From SAR116 cluster bacterium AG-355-O21 (lineage in GTDB: Bacteria; Pseudomonadota; Alphaproteobacteria; Thalassobaculales; Thalassobaculaceae), in contig QCEM01000024.1 of assembly GCA_003280605.1 (NCBI GenBank), positions 1 to 36,762 on the forward strand: 36,762 nucleotides of DNA, written 5' to 3'. This document shows positions 6,899-16,723 of the stretch, piece after piece. A program made the position numbers and the translations under genes. Position 1 is the first letter of the stretch. Every line of letters begins with the position of its first letter. Under the pieces are notes generated by a model that ran no database searches, had not been told where the DNA came from, and worked only from the letters and a program-made list of their open reading frames with translations.

Positions 6899-7674
6899 TG
6901 GTTTTCCCCGTCATCAATCGGCCGCACGGCCAGGCCGGCAGCAGCCATATGGTGCTTTACCTCAGCGATCCGAAAGGTGCCAAAATGAAACACCGATGCG
7001 GCCAATACGGCCGAGGCATGGCCCAGGGTCACACCCTCGACAAAATGCTGCAGACTGCCAACCCCGCCGGATGCGATTACCGGGATTGGCACGGCGTCAG
7101 CGATGGCCCGGGTCAGGTCCAGGTTAAAGCCCTGCTTGGTGCCGTCGCGATCCATGGACGTCAGCAGAATCTCCCCGGCCCCATAAGCGGCCATGCGGCG
7201 CGCCCAATCGACGGCGTCAAGGCCTGTCGGCTGGCGTCCGCCATGGGTAAAAATCTCATATTTTCCTGGCCCGGTCTGTTTCGCGTCGAGCGCCACAACA
7301 ATACATTGGGCGCCAAATTTTTCAGCGGCCTCGCGAACAAACTCCGGCGTTTTCACCGCTGCGGTCATGATTGAGACCTTATCGGCACCGGCAAGCAGCA
7401 GTTTGCGGATATCTTCAACCCGGCGAACGCCGCCACCGACGGTCAGCGGCATGAAACACTCTTCTGCGGTGCGTGCGACCACGTCATACAGGGTGTCACG
7501 ATTGTCGGAGCTGGCGGTAATATCTAAAAAACACAGCTCATCGGCTCCCTCGCGGTCGTACAGCCGGGCCTGCACCACAGGGTCACCGGCATCAACCAAA
7601 TCGACAAAGTTGACGCCTTTGACAACACGGCCATCTTTCACATCGAGGCATGGAATAACGCGGGTAGTGAGCAT
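6895..7674 (-). CDS. hisF: Imidazole glycerol phosphate synthase, cyclase subunit
   Basis: Beta/alpha-barrel cyclase of 259 residues that joins PRFAR with ammonia delivered by HisH to give imidazole glycerol phosphate and AICAR. It begins [16 protein letters not shown]; the catalytic Asp11 and Asp130 (VVALDAK) are both present, as are the phosphate loops (VGGGVR, ASGGVG). Its ATG overlaps the hisA stop by one base (TAATG) and it overlaps hisE by four bases. HisH, its glutaminase partner, is encoded two genes upstream. Confidence 0.97.
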   Translation of the reverse strand: MLTTRVIPCLDVKDGRVVKGVNFVDLVDAGDPVVQARLYDREGADELCFLDITASSDNRDTLYDVVARTAEECFMPLTVGGGVRRVEDIRKLLLAGADKVSIMTAAVKTPEFVREAAEKFGAQCIVVALDAKQTGPGKYEIFTHGGRQPTGLDAVDWARRMAAYGAGEILLTSMDRDGTKQGFNLDLTRAIADAVPIPVIASGGVGSLQHFVEGVTLGHASAVLAASVFHFGTFRIAEVKHHMAAAGLAVRPIDDGENQ

Positions 7675-8423
7675 TAGGCCTCCTGTTCGGCACGGCGTGC
7701 TGTTTTCAAAAAGGCGACAGCTTCTGCGGCATCAAGCCGACCGTCATAAAGCGCGCGACCGGAAATAACGCCGCTGATACCGCTGTCTGCATGGCTGACC
7801 AGGGCAGTTAAGTCAGCCATCGAGGCGACCCCGCCGGAAGCGATGATCGGCGTCGATACAGCTTGCGCCAGTGCAGCCGTGGCGGCAACATTGACCCCCG
7901 CCAAGGCGCCATCACGATCAATATCGGTAAAAATAATCGCCGCGACGCCGCAGTCTTCAAAGCGGAGGGCCAATTCCAGGGCGGTCAGGTCAGCCGTTTC
8001 GGCCCAGCCTTCGACGGCAACCTTGCCGTCGCGGGCATCGACACCGACCGCTATCTGGCCGGGAAAGGCGGCGCAGGCCGTGCGCACCAAAGCCGGATCG
8101 CGCAGCGCGGCGGTGCCAAGGACAACTCTGTTTATGCCGCCCGCAAGCCAAGCTTCGATTGCCGCCAGATCGCGAATTCCGCCGCCCAATTGGATGGGAA
8201 TATCAATGGCCGACCGGATCGCCGCAACAGCATCACGGTTAACGGCCTGGCCGGCAAAAGCACCGTCAAGATCGACAACATGCAACCATTCACAACCGGC
8301 GGCGGCAAAGGCCGCCGCTTGATCGCCCGGATCGTCGTTAAACACCGTTGCCGCCGCCATATCGCCGCGCAGCAGCCGGACGCATTGACCGGCCTTCAAA
8401 TCAATCGCCGGATACAAAATCAT
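7674..8423 (-). CDS. hisA: Phosphoribosylformimino-5-aminoimidazole carboxamide ribotide isomerase
   Basis: Beta/alpha-barrel isomerase of 249 residues that converts ProFAR to PRFAR, the substrate of HisF. It begins [10 protein letters not shown] with catalytic Asp8, and Asp129 lies in VGVDARDG. The paired phosphate-binding loops LGGGIR and ASGGVAS are seen. Its ATG follows directly on the stop codon of the acetyltransferase gene (TAAATG). The final residues RRAEQEA form a short charged tail. Confidence 0.97.
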   Translation of the reverse strand: MILYPAIDLKAGQCVRLLRGDMAAATVFNDDPGDQAAAFAAAGCEWLHVVDLDGAFAGQAVNRDAVAAIRSAIDIPIQLGGGIRDLAAIEAWLAGGINRVVLGTAALRDPALVRTACAAFPGQIAVGVDARDGKVAVEGWAETADLTALELALRFEDCGVAAIIFTDIDRDGALAGVNVAATAALAQAVSTPIIASGGVASMADLTALVSHADSGISGVISGRALYDGRLDAAEAVAFLKTARRAEQEA

Positions 8424-8981
8424 TTACAATTCCTTGTAGTAGAAATGGCCGGTCACAAAATTACCGTCGACGACAGCATAATTATCATGGGTGCCGAAGC
8501 GGGTGTAGCCGAGCATCTCAAATAAGCTGATCGCCCGCTCCTGGCTGGCCCGCACATCAAGGTTAATAATCCGAAATCCGGCCTCGCGGGCCCAGGCCTC
8601 GGCGTGTTCGATGATCAACTGGGACAAACCATGACCGCGGGCCCAAGGGGCCACGAAAAAAGTCGTCAGGTGGCAGGCAAAAGCTTGCGCCTCATTGTTC
8701 CGAGGTGGCTTTAAAATCTGCACCGAGCTGGCAATAACGCCATCAAGGCGGCCAATAACCAGCACCCGATCAGGGATTAAAACAACGCCCCGCCAGTAGC
8801 TCTCAAGGGTTTGCCGTGGCGGCGGGGTTAACCAGCCAAAGCCACCGCCGTCGGCGATTGCAGCGTCGGTTGCATCGCAAATATCCACCAAGTCGCCATT
8901 GTCGAGCTGCGTCAAGACTTGCGTTTTCACCGATGCCGACGGATTTGGCTGTTTGCTCTTTTGATCCATGCTGTGCTCCAT
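8424..8981 (-). CDS. GNAT-family N-acetyltransferase within the his operon
   Basis: A 185-residue protein with a GNAT fold: the acetyl-CoA-binding segment is FVAPWARGHGLSQLIIEHA, followed by the C-terminal RAISLFEMLGYTRFG motif common to the family. About 30 polar residues precede the domain. It sits between hisH (10 bases upstream) and hisA (no gap), so it is co-transcribed with histidine genes. A gene at this place is known in the Azospirillum his operon. Acceptor substrate is unknown; it is not a recognised histidine pathway enzyme. Confidence 0.85.
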   Translation of the reverse strand: MEHSMDQKSKQPNPSASVKTQVLTQLDNGDLVDICDATDAAIADGGGFGWLTPPPRQTLESYWRGVVLIPDRVLVIGRLDGVIASSVQILKPPRNNEAQAFACHLTTFFVAPWARGHGLSQLIIEHAEAWAREAGFRIINLDVRASQERAISLFEMLGYTRFGTHDNYAVVDGNFVTGHFYYKEL

Positions 8982-8991
8982 CTCGTCTTTG

Positions 8992-9645
8992 TTATGGCGA
9001 CCAATGCATGAAATTGGCGATTAAGCGCAAACCGCTGGCCTGGCTTTTCTCGGGATGAAATTGCACACCGACCATGTTGTCGCGGCCAATGGCGGCGGTC
9101 ACGGTTTGCCCGTATTCAGTGGTCGCAATAACGTCCTGGTCGCGCACCGATTGGAAGTGGAAGCCGTGAACGAAATAAACAAACGGTGCCTCCTCAAGGC
9201 CGGCGAAGACAGGGTGTTGATTGCCAACAAGCTGTAGTTGGTTCCAGCCCATATGCGGTATTTTAAGGTCTTGGCCGTCAGCCTTGCTGGCCGGCGACAA
9301 GGCAACAACTTCGCCGGCAATTAGGCCAAACCCCTCACAATAACCATGTTCTAAGCCGGCATCGGCCAACAGTTGCATACCGACACAGATGCCTAAAAAC
9401 GGCTTGCCGGCGGTGATATGTGCCAGCACCGCCTCGGTCATGCCGGCGACCTGCCGCAACCCTTGGCGGCAATCGGCAAAAGCCCCGACACCGGGCAAAA
9501 CCAGGTGACTGGCCTTGGCGACGTCAGCCGCGTTCGCGGTCACCGTAATGTTCATATCCAAGGCGTGTTCGCGGCCGGCGCGCTCAAACGCTTTCGCGGC
9601 CGAGCGCAAATTACCGGATCCATAATCAATAATCGCGACCGTCAT
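8992..9645 (-). CDS. hisH: Imidazole glycerol phosphate synthase, glutaminase subunit
   Basis: Class I glutamine amidotransferase of 217 residues that hydrolyses glutamine and passes ammonia to HisF. The catalytic triad is visible: Cys87 in GICVGMQ, His197 and Glu199 in FHPEKS. It begins AIIDYGSGNLRS, typical of HisH. The stop lies 14 bases before hisB is reached upstream, and the GNAT gene follows 10 bases downstream. No truncation is seen. Confidence 0.96.
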   Translation of the reverse strand: MTVAIIDYGSGNLRSAAKAFERAGREHALDMNITVTANAADVAKASHLVLPGVGAFADCRQGLRQVAGMTEAVLAHITAGKPFLGICVGMQLLADAGLEHGYCEGFGLIAGEVVALSPASKADGQDLKIPHMGWNQLQLVGNQHPVFAGLEEAPFVYFVHGFHFQSVRDQDVIATTEYGQTVTAAIGRDNMVGVQFHPEKSQASGLRLIANFMHWSP

Positions 9646-9659
9646 AATTCGGTCTCCGC

Positions 9660-10271
9660 TTAACTTAAGCCACCACTAAGAGTGCCTTTTGTTGACGGCA
9701 CTGCATCTGCTTTGCGAGGGTCGATTTCGATCGCTTGGCGCAGCGCCCGGGCCAATCCTTTGAAACATGACTCGGCGATATGGTGATTGTTTTCACCATA
9801 TAGATTTTCGATGTGCAATGTGGCGCCGGCAGATTGTGCGAAGGCTTGGAACCATTCACGGAATAGCTCGGTATCAAATTCCCCAAGCTTGGGGCGGGTA
9901 AACCCAACACGCCAGACCAAATATGGCCGGTTCGACATGTCGATGGCCACCCGGGTGAGGGTTTCGTCCATCGGAATGAGGGCGGATCCATAGCGGCTAA
10001 TTCCGACACGGTTACCAAGCGCCTGAGCCACCGCTTCACCAACCACATATCCGGAATCCTCGGTGGTGTGATGATAATCGATGTGCAAGTCACCTTTTGC
10101 CTGCAGGTCCAAATCGATTAATGAATGCCGGGAGAGTTGTTCCATCATATGGTCAAGAAAGCCGATCCCGGTGCTGACGTTATACTGGCCGTCGCCATCA
10201 AGATTGACAGCACCCTTAATTGTGGTTTCTTTGGTTGTGCGCTCAATCTCGGCGCGGCGTCCCTCTGGCAT
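9660..10271 (-). CDS. hisB: Imidazoleglycerol-phosphate dehydratase
   Basis: Monofunctional dehydratase (HisBd) that converts imidazole glycerol phosphate to imidazole acetol phosphate; 203 residues. Mn-binding motifs are DYHHTTED, and NNHHIAES near the C-terminus, with [19 protein letters not shown] between them. The open frame extends 74 codons further upstream but the ATG at 10269-10271 is chosen because the protein begins there in the family, AGGA lies nine bases before it and the longer frame would run into hslV. It is the first gene of the his operon, divergent from hslV. Confidence 0.95.
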   Translation of the reverse strand: MPEGRRAEIERTTKETTIKGAVNLDGDGQYNVSTGIGFLDHMMEQLSRHSLIDLDLQAKGDLHIDYHHTTEDSGYVVGEAVAQALGNRVGISRYGSALIPMDETLTRVAIDMSNRPYLVWRVGFTRPKLGEFDTELFREWFQAFAQSAGATLHIENLYGENNHHIAESCFKGLARALRQAIEIDPRKADAVPSTKGTLSGGLS

Positions 10272-10385
10272 GGTCGCGGTCCTTTCTGGTCGATCTCGCA
10301 TGCCGCATGGCGGCGCGCGGTTATGTAACAGGTGGTGGCGATTTTGGCCAGCACCAGAGCACGTCGAAGATTTCCCACTCCATGG

Positions 10386-10414
10386 CTTGACCCTTAGCGT
10401 GAGTGCGCCAATCT
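10386..10414 (+). promoter_or_regulatory. Candidate hslVU promoter, possibly heat-shock sigma-32 type
   Basis: CTTGAC (10386-10391), 17 bases and CAATCT (10409-10414) lie 30 bases before hslV. The CTTG core is shared by sigma-70 and alphaproteobacterial RpoH promoters; the -10 element fits the RpoH form (CYTATNT) only partly. hslVU is a heat-shock operon in other proteobacteria. Confidence 0.35.
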
Positions 10415-10444
10415 GATCAAGGGTGAGCAACAAAAGGAAAAACC

Positions 10445-11026
10445 ATGGCTGATCATGATCCAACCGGCAGCAGTCAATCTTGGCACGGTACAACCATTTT
10501 GGCGGTCCGCAAGGCAGGCACCGTGGTTATCGCAGGCGATGGGCAGGTGACGCTTGGTGCGACCGTGATTAAATCTCAGGCGCGAAAGGTGCGGCGGTTG
10601 GCAGGTGGCACGGTGATTGCCGGTTTTGCCGGCGCGACAGCGGATGCGTTCACGTTGTTTGAGCGGCTGGAAGCCAAATTAGAGCAACATCCAGGGCAAC
10701 TCACCCGTGCCGCCGTTGACCTCGCCAAAGATTGGCGCACCGACCGCTATTTGCGGCGACTGGAAGCGATGATGGCGGTGGTCGACGACAATGTTTCGCT
10801 GATTCTCTCCGGTAATGGTGACGTGCTGGAGCCTGAAGACGGCTTAATCGGCATTGGTTCCGGGGGTGCTTTTGCTTTGTCGGCGGCCCGTGCTTTGGTT
10901 GATCTGGAGGCGATGAGCGCCGAAGAAATTGCCCGCAAAGCCATGGCCATCGCAGCGGACATATGTATTTACACAAATGAGAATGTTGTGCTTGAAACCA
11001 TTCATTCAGATCAATCGACATCGTAA
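10445..11026 (+). CDS. hslV: ATP-dependent protease subunit HslV
   Basis: Proteasome-like threonine peptidase, 193 residues, that forms the proteolytic core of HslUV in the cytoplasm. The mature enzyme should start at Thr16 ([10 protein letters not shown]) after removal of a 15-residue propeptide; E. coli HslV has only the initiator Met there. [11 protein letters not shown] and the Lys of QARKVRRL follow, and the C-terminal half has [30 protein letters not shown] before the ATG supplies a ribosome site. Six codons' worth of spacing separates it from hslU. Confidence 0.96.
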   Translation: MADHDPTGSSQSWHGTTILAVRKAGTVVIAGDGQVTLGATVIKSQARKVRRLAGGTVIAGFAGATADAFTLFERLEAKLEQHPGQLTRAAVDLAKDWRTDRYLRRLEAMMAVVDDNVSLILSGNGDVLEPEDGLIGIGSGGAFALSAARALVDLEAMSAEEIARKAMAIAADICIYTNENVVLETIHSDQSTS

Positions 11027-11059
11027 CCTTGAATGCCGCAAGCCGTGGAGGCTGCCTTT

Positions 11060-12367
11060 ATGACAAGCTTTAATCCCCGTGAAATTGTCTCTGAACTGGA
11101 CCGCTTCATCATCGGTCAAGATGCCGCCAAACGCGCCGTGGCAATCGCCTTACGCAATCGCTGGCGGCGGCAACAGCTCAGCGATACCATGCGCGAAGAG
11201 GTGCAACCTAAAAATATCCTGATGATTGGACCAACCGGCGTTGGCAAGACCGAGATTGCGAGGCGGTTGGCAAAGCTCTCGGCAGCACCGTTTTTGAAAG
11301 TCGAAGCGACCAAGTTCACCGAGGTCGGTTATGTGGGCCGCGACGTGGAATCGATTATTCGTGACCTGCTTGAAATCGCCATTGCCATGGTCCGCGAAAA
11401 AATGCGCCAAAAAGTGCAGGCACGGGCTGAACTGGCGGCCGAGGAGCGAGTGATTGAGGCACTGGTGGGCGAAGGTGCCAGCGCCGAGACAAAGCAAAAG
11501 TTTCGCAAGCGTTTGCGCGAAGGTGAGCTTGCCGATCGCGAGATTGACATCAGTGTGGCCGACAGTGGCGGCGGCATGCCGACATTCGACATCCCTGGCA
11601 TGCCTGGGGCACAAATGGGCATGCTCGACATTGGTGACATGCTAGGCAAAGCCATGGGCGGCCGCAGTAAGTCAAAACGCATGAGTGTCGCCCAAAGCTA
11701 TGATGTGCTGTTGACCGAGGAAAGCGACAAGCTGCTGGACCAGGACGTGGTTGTGCGGGCGGCGATTGAATCGGTTGAACAGAACAGCATCGTTTTCCTT
11801 GATGAAATCGACAAGATCTGTGCCGTTGAAGATCGCCGCGGCGGCGAGGTCAGCCGCGAAGGGGTGCAGCGTGATTTGCTGCCGCTGATCGAAGGCACGA
11901 CCGTGGCAACCAAACATGGGCCGGTTAAGACCGATTTTATCCTATTCATTGCCTCCGGGGCGTTTCACCTTGCAAAGCCCAGCGATTTATTGCCGGAATT
12001 GCAGGGCCGGTTGCCCAATCGAGTGGAGCTGAATGCCCTCACAAGAGATGACTTTCGGCGCATCTTAACCGAGCCTGAAGCAAGCCTGATCAAGCAATAT
12101 TCGGCGTTGTTGGAAACCGAAGAGGTAACCTTGACGTTTACCGATGATGCAATCGACGCCTTAGCGGATTTGACCGTTGATATTAACCGTGCGGTCGAAA
12201 ACATTGGTGCCCGGCGCTTGCACACGGTGATGGAACGGTTGCTGGATGAGATTTCATTCACCGCCAGTGACCGCTCGGGGCAGACGGAAATTATTGACGC
12301 TGCCTATGTGCATAGCCAGGTCGGTGATCTCGCCAAGGATGCCGATCTGTCGAAATTTATCCTTTAG
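11060..12367 (+). CDS. hslU: ATP-dependent protease ATPase subunit HslU
   Basis: AAA+ unfoldase of 435 residues that feeds substrates to HslV. Walker A is GPTGVGKTE (57-65), Walker B is [10 protein letters not shown], and the variable I-domain occupies roughly residues 105-230 ([12 protein letters not shown] region). The C-terminal tail DLSKFIL is the segment that inserts into HslV and activates it. The ATG at 11060 is chosen over one nine codons earlier because GGAGG sits nine bases upstream and the protein [10 protein letters not shown] matches known starts. Confidence 0.96.
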   Translation: MTSFNPREIVSELDRFIIGQDAAKRAVAIALRNRWRRQQLSDTMREEVQPKNILMIGPTGVGKTEIARRLAKLSAAPFLKVEATKFTEVGYVGRDVESIIRDLLEIAIAMVREKMRQKVQARAELAAEERVIEALVGEGASAETKQKFRKRLREGELADREIDISVADSGGGMPTFDIPGMPGAQMGMLDIGDMLGKAMGGRSKSKRMSVAQSYDVLLTEESDKLLDQDVVVRAAIESVEQNSIVFLDEIDKICAVEDRRGGEVSREGVQRDLLPLIEGTTVATKHGPVKTDFILFIASGAFHLAKPSDLLPELQGRLPNRVELNALTRDDFRRILTEPEASLIKQYSALLETEEVTLTFTDDAIDALADLTVDINRAVENIGARRLHTVMERLLDEISFTASDRSGQTEIIDAAYVHSQVGDLAKDADLSKFIL

Positions 12368-12492
12368 ACCAGGTTGCTGCGGCGCGCCGGCTGCTGCTGT
12401 CGTGGCTTTAATCGGCGCTGGTTCTGGTTTAATGTCGCGGCTGATGGCTGCCCATACCGATTGCCGGGCCCATCCGTGGGGGTTAATTGCCA

Positions 12493-15222
12493 ATGCCAGC
12501 CAGTGATCAGCAATCTTCCGTCAGCGGTTCACACTCGCCGCCTGATCGCCATGCCGCCGATAGCGGCGCTGCCGCCGGCAAAGGGGTGACACCTATGCTG
12601 GCGCAATTCTTAGAGGTTAAAGCCAGCCACCCCGATTGTCTGTTGTTCTACCGAATGGGCGATTTTTACGAGCTGTTTTTTGATGACGCCGTCACTGCGG
12701 CGGCGGCGCTGGATATCACGCTCACCAAGCGTGGCCGTGTTGACGGCGCAGATATTCCCATGTGCGGGGTGCCGCATCACGCTGCTGAAAGCTATCTTGC
12801 CCGGCTTATTCGGCAAGGCTATCGGGTTGCCATTTGCGAGCAGATGGAAGACCCGGCGACGGCAAAGAAACGTGGCTCTAAAGCGGTTGTGAAGCGAGAT
12901 GTGGTGCGCATTATCACGCCCGGCACGCTCACCGAGGACAGCTTGCTGGACAGCCGTGCGCATAATTATCTGGTTGCAATCGCGGCGGCCGGCAATGAGC
13001 TGGGGGCGGCATGGATTGATGTGTCGACCGGTGATTTTCACCTTCAGCCGGTATCGGCGGCCAATCTTGCGTCCTTGATGGCCCGGCTGATGCCAAGCGA
13101 AATTTTGCTCGCCGAAGCGGTTGAACAACGGCCCGAGATGCGCGCTGCCTTGGCCGATTGGCAGACCTTGATTTCACCCCTGCCGGGGGCGCGTTTTGAC
13201 AGTGACAATGGGCGCCGCCGATTGGCCGCGCAATTTGGTGTTGCCGCCCTTGATAGCTTTGGTGATTTTGGCCGTGCCGAGCTGTCTGCCGCCGGTGCCC
13301 TTGTCGATTATCTGGACTTAACGCAAAAGGGCCAATTACCGCGGCTCACCCCGCCACGCCGCAGCCAACAAGGCACAACGGTTGAAATTGACCCGGCGAC
13401 CCGCCGTAATCTGGAGTTGACGCACACCCTGAGCGGCCATCGCCAGGGCAGCTTGTTAAGTGTGCTTGACATGACCCGAACAGGTACCGGTGCGCGGCTG
13501 CTGGCGGCGCGTTTGGCAGCACCGCTAACTGATCCGGCGGCAATTATCGCCCGCCTTGATCAGGTTGATTATTTTTGTGCGGCAACCGCCATGCGTGCTG
13601 ATCTGCGGGCGCTTCTCAGCCGCCTCCCGGATTTGGAGCGGGCGTTAAGTCGGCTGGCCCTTGGCCGCGGCGGCCCACGTGATCTGATCGCTGTGCGCAC
13701 GGCTTTGCAAACAACCATGGAAATCGGCCAGGTATTGACGATGCCGGGAGATTTGGCCGACCCACCCGCAGGTGTGGCCGAAATTAACCACGACCTGGGG
13801 CATCATTCAGCCTTGATCGATTTATTATCGCAGGCGTTGCTGGCCGACCCGCCGCTGCTGGCCCGCGAGGGCGGCTTTATTGCCCCTGGTCACGCCGCAG
13901 ATCTGGACCGGTTGCGCACCCTGCGCGATGAAAGCCGGCGCCTGATTGCAGGTCTGCAGGCGCAATACGCCAGTGATACCGGCGTGCCGTCCTTGAAAAT
14001 TAAGCATAACAATATTCTCGGCTTCTACATCGATGTCAGTGCTGTCCATGCCGACAAATTATTTGCCGTCGATAACTATATTCACCGTCAAACCATGGCC
14101 AATGGGGCGCGTTTCTCGACTGTTGAGCTGGGTGAGTTGGAGCGCGATTTAAGTGCTGCCGGTGATAAGGCTCTAGCCCTTGAATTGGCGATCTTCGACG
14201 ACTTGGTGGCAGCCGTCATGGCTGCTACCGAGACGTTGACCACAACCGCACAAGCTTTGGCTCGGCTTGATGTGGTCACGGCACTTGGGGAATTGGCCAT
14301 GGTCCATGACTATGTCCGCCCAAAAGTCGATGATAGTCTCGATTTTGAGATTACCGGCGGCCGTCACCCGGTGGTGGAAACAGTGTTAACCGCAGCTGAT
14401 GAGGGGCGTTTTATCGCCAATGATTGCCGGTTAAGTGATGCGGCTCGGATTTGGCTGCTCACAGGCCCCAATATGGCCGGTAAAAGTACTTTTTTGCGGC
14501 AAAACGGGTTGATCGCCTTGATGGCTCAAATGGGCAGTTTTGTGCCGGCAACGGCAGCCCGGATTGGTGTCATTGACCGCTTGTTTAGCCGTGTCGGTGC
14601 CGCCGATGATTTGGCCCGCGGCCGCTCAACCTTTATGGTTGAGATGGTTGAAACAGCGACCATTTTAAACCAGGCAACGGCACGCTCGCTTGTGGTGCTT
14701 GATGAAATTGGCCGCGGCACCGCCACCTTCGACGGCCTCTCAATTGCCTGGGCGACGGTGGAGCATTTGCATGAAGTCAATCAATGCCGGGCGCTGTTCG
14801 CGACGCATTATCACGAGTTAACGGCCTTAGCGGCGCGGCTGGCATATCTGGCCTGTTACACCATGCGGGTGCGGGAATGGCAGGATCAGATCATTTTTCT
14901 GCATGAGGTCGCTGCCGGCACGGCAGATCGATCCTACGGCATTCATGTGGCCAAATTGGCCGGGGTGCCGGCAGCCGTGGTCAGCCGCGCCGAAGCTGTT
15001 CTGACGCAGTTGCAACAGGGTGAGCAAGCACATGCCGCGAACCGGTTGATTGATGACCTGCCGCTTTTTCAAGCGCTCATGCCGGTGCCGTCAACGGGTC
15101 CTGAAGCATCCCCAGCTTTGGCGTTGCTGGCGGAAATTGAACCTGATCAATTGAGTCCGCGGGAGGCATTGGAGCTACTGTACCGGTTACGCAACCTAGC
15201 GGCGGACACGGCGCAGACCTAA
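12493..15222 (+). CDS. mutS: DNA mismatch repair protein MutS
   Basis: Mismatch-recognition ATPase, 909 residues, slightly longer than the E. coli protein (853). The mismatch-binding Phe-x-Glu motif is in RMGDFYELF (F58, E60). The ATPase domain has Walker [10 protein letters not shown], Walker [17 protein letters not shown] and the dimer-contact segment ATHYHELT. About 35 polar residues precede the conserved [12 protein letters not shown], so the exact start is uncertain: a TTG at 12487 is also in frame. The preceding G-run (12477-12482) is the only ribosome-site candidate. The C-terminal residues [13 protein letters not shown] match the tetramerisation tail. It follows hslU by 125 bases. Confidence 0.96.
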   Translation: MPASDQQSSVSGSHSPPDRHAADSGAAAGKGVTPMLAQFLEVKASHPDCLLFYRMGDFYELFFDDAVTAAAALDITLTKRGRVDGADIPMCGVPHHAAESYLARLIRQGYRVAICEQMEDPATAKKRGSKAVVKRDVVRIITPGTLTEDSLLDSRAHNYLVAIAAAGNELGAAWIDVSTGDFHLQPVSAANLASLMARLMPSEILLAEAVEQRPEMRAALADWQTLISPLPGARFDSDNGRRRLAAQFGVAALDSFGDFGRAELSAAGALVDYLDLTQKGQLPRLTPPRRSQQGTTVEIDPATRRNLELTHTLSGHRQGSLLSVLDMTRTGTGARLLAARLAAPLTDPAAIIARLDQVDYFCAATAMRADLRALLSRLPDLERALSRLALGRGGPRDLIAVRTALQTTMEIGQVLTMPGDLADPPAGVAEINHDLGHHSALIDLLSQALLADPPLLAREGGFIAPGHAADLDRLRTLRDESRRLIAGLQAQYASDTGVPSLKIKHNNILGFYIDVSAVHADKLFAVDNYIHRQTMANGARFSTVELGELERDLSAAGDKALALELAIFDDLVAAVMAATETLTTTAQALARLDVVTALGELAMVHDYVRPKVDDSLDFEITGGRHPVVETVLTAADEGRFIANDCRLSDAARIWLLTGPNMAGKSTFLRQNGLIALMAQMGSFVPATAARIGVIDRLFSRVGAADDLARGRSTFMVEMVETATILNQATARSLVVLDEIGRGTATFDGLSIAWATVEHLHEVNQCRALFATHYHELTALAARLAYLACYTMRVREWQDQIIFLHEVAAGTADRSYGIHVAKLAGVPAAVVSRAEAVLTQLQQGEQAHAANRLIDDLPLFQALMPVPSTGPEASPALALLAEIEPDQLSPREALELLYRLRNLAADTAQT

Positions 15223-15366
15223 CGCCATGAGGACCGGCGTTCGGCCGTTGCTGGATGTTGCGGCATTATATTCTCGCCTGGGTGCAAGATTATTTGGCCG
15301 TAACGGCGGGCTGTGCTAACCACAAAGGTGACCGTCCGGTCGTCGCTGATGTCAGGGGGAAAGCAA

Positions 15367-15870
15367 ATGGCCCGGCAAGCTGATCCAGATTTTGATCTTG
15401 AAAAACACCGTTTGGCGGAAAGCCGCTGGTTTGAAGATTTTGAAATTGGTGCCCGTTTCGTGCTGCCGTCACGGACCATGACCGATGCCTTATTTGCCGC
15501 CTTTCAACTGGCCTCCGGTGACAATCATCCGATTCACTATGACCGTGAATACCTGCAAAAGCGCGGCCACCCTGACCTGCTAGCCCATGGGATGCAGGTG
15601 TTGATCCAAACAGCTGCCGGCGCCGGGCTGTTTCCGCATTTGGTTGATGACAGCTTAATTGCGTTTACCGAATGCGATTTCCGCTTCCTCGGGCCTGTTT
15701 ATGCCGGTGATACGGTCTATCCGGCGCTAACCGTCACCGAGACCACGGCGCAACGCAGCACCGGGGTTCTTAAAATGCGGGCCACGATCCATAATCAACG
15801 GCGTGAGCTGGTGCTTGACGGCAGCCATACTTACCTGTTGCGCAAACGCCCGGCGGATTTGGAGACTTAG
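15367..15870 (+). CDS. MaoC-like (R)-specific enoyl-CoA hydratase
   Basis: Single hot-dog domain protein, 167 residues. The hydratase-2 signature is seen as FQLASGDNHPIHYDREY (Asp and His catalytic pair), followed by AHGMQVLIQTAAG and the YAGDTVY strand. This family adds water to enoyl-CoA thioesters, giving (R)-3-hydroxyacyl-CoA; the specific acyl chain cannot be told. The ATG at 15367 has AGGGGG about eight bases upstream; an earlier ATG 18 codons upstream lacks one. It lies four bases before the phytanoyl-CoA dioxygenase-like gene, suggesting a joint acyl or branched-chain pathway. Confidence 0.88.
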   Translation: MARQADPDFDLEKHRLAESRWFEDFEIGARFVLPSRTMTDALFAAFQLASGDNHPIHYDREYLQKRGHPDLLAHGMQVLIQTAAGAGLFPHLVDDSLIAFTECDFRFLGPVYAGDTVYPALTVTETTAQRSTGVLKMRATIHNQRRELVLDGSHTYLLRKRPADLET

Positions 15871-15874
15871 ACAC

Positions 15875-16681
15875 ATGTCACAACTATCTGCGCAAACAGT
15901 GCGTGACTTCCAGGACGATGGCGTGGCCTTTTTGCGCGGCGTCTTTGCCCCTGAATGGATTGCGCAATTACGTGCCGGGCTGGACCGAAATATCGCTGAC
16001 CCGGGCCCGCACCACCGTGTTTACACCGGTGCCGACGACGGCGGGCATTTTTTTGGTGACTACTGTAATTGGCAGCGCATTGCGGAATATGAAACCGTGG
16101 TTCGGCAGTCGCCGGCGGCAGCGCTGGCGCGTCAGCTTATGGCCAGCCGGAAAGCGATGTTTTTTCATGAACATGTGCTGGTTAAAGAACCTGGCACCGC
16201 CAAACCGACGCCATGGCACCATGATCAGCCATATTATTGTGTTGATGGTTGGCAGAACGTCAGCCTATGGATTCCGCTTGATCCGGTCGCCCGCGAAAGT
16301 GCTGTCGAGTTCATTGCTGGCTCGCATAAATGGGATGCTTGGTACACCCCAAAGAAATTTGTCGGTGAGGATTACCAAGAGACCGATAAAGACTTTCAAG
16401 CCATGCCTGACATCAATGCCGACCGCCAAGCCTATGACTTGCGCGGTGCTGACCTGCAGCCTGGTGACTGTGTGGCATTTCACTTTCGAACCGTGCATGG
16501 GGCTCCTGGCAACCAATCGCGCCAGCAACGCCGGCGCGCCATCGCGCTGCGCTGGCTCGGTGATGACAGCCGCTATGTGACGCGGCCAGGAATGATGTCG
16601 CCGCCATTTCATGAATTCCCTAAAAATACCCTGCGCGACGGCGATGAAATGGCCAGTGAGCTGTTTCCGGTGATCGCTTGA
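15875..16681 (+). CDS. Phytanoyl-CoA dioxygenase (PhyH) family protein
   Basis: Fe(II)/2-oxoglutarate-dependent oxygenase of 268 residues. The iron triad is present: H115-x-D117 in WHHDQPYY and distal His208 in TVHGAPGN, with Arg residues after it (RRRAIALRW) for 2-oxoglutarate binding. The ATG at 15875 is chosen because GGAGA lies nine bases upstream; a longer frame would overlap the MaoC gene. PhyH relatives hydroxylate phytanoyl-CoA, but also many other substrates such as ectoine or halogenated products. Four-base spacing to the MaoC gene points to co-transcription and an acyl-type substrate. Confidence 0.87.
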   Translation: MSQLSAQTVRDFQDDGVAFLRGVFAPEWIAQLRAGLDRNIADPGPHHRVYTGADDGGHFFGDYCNWQRIAEYETVVRQSPAAALARQLMASRKAMFFHEHVLVKEPGTAKPTPWHHDQPYYCVDGWQNVSLWIPLDPVARESAVEFIAGSHKWDAWYTPKKFVGEDYQETDKDFQAMPDINADRQAYDLRGADLQPGDCVAFHFRTVHGAPGNQSRQQRRRAIALRWLGDDSRYVTRPGMMSPPFHEFPKNTLRDGDEMASELFPVIA

Positions 16682-16723
16682 TGAGCGCTGGTTGATGGCG
16701 GCTCTGTATCGTGGTGTGCGGCA

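Noticed and set aside
10272-10493. N-terminal extension of hisB to 277 residues
   Set aside because: It would overlap hslV, has no conserved residues, and AGGA with ATG at 10271 gives the normal 203-residue protein.
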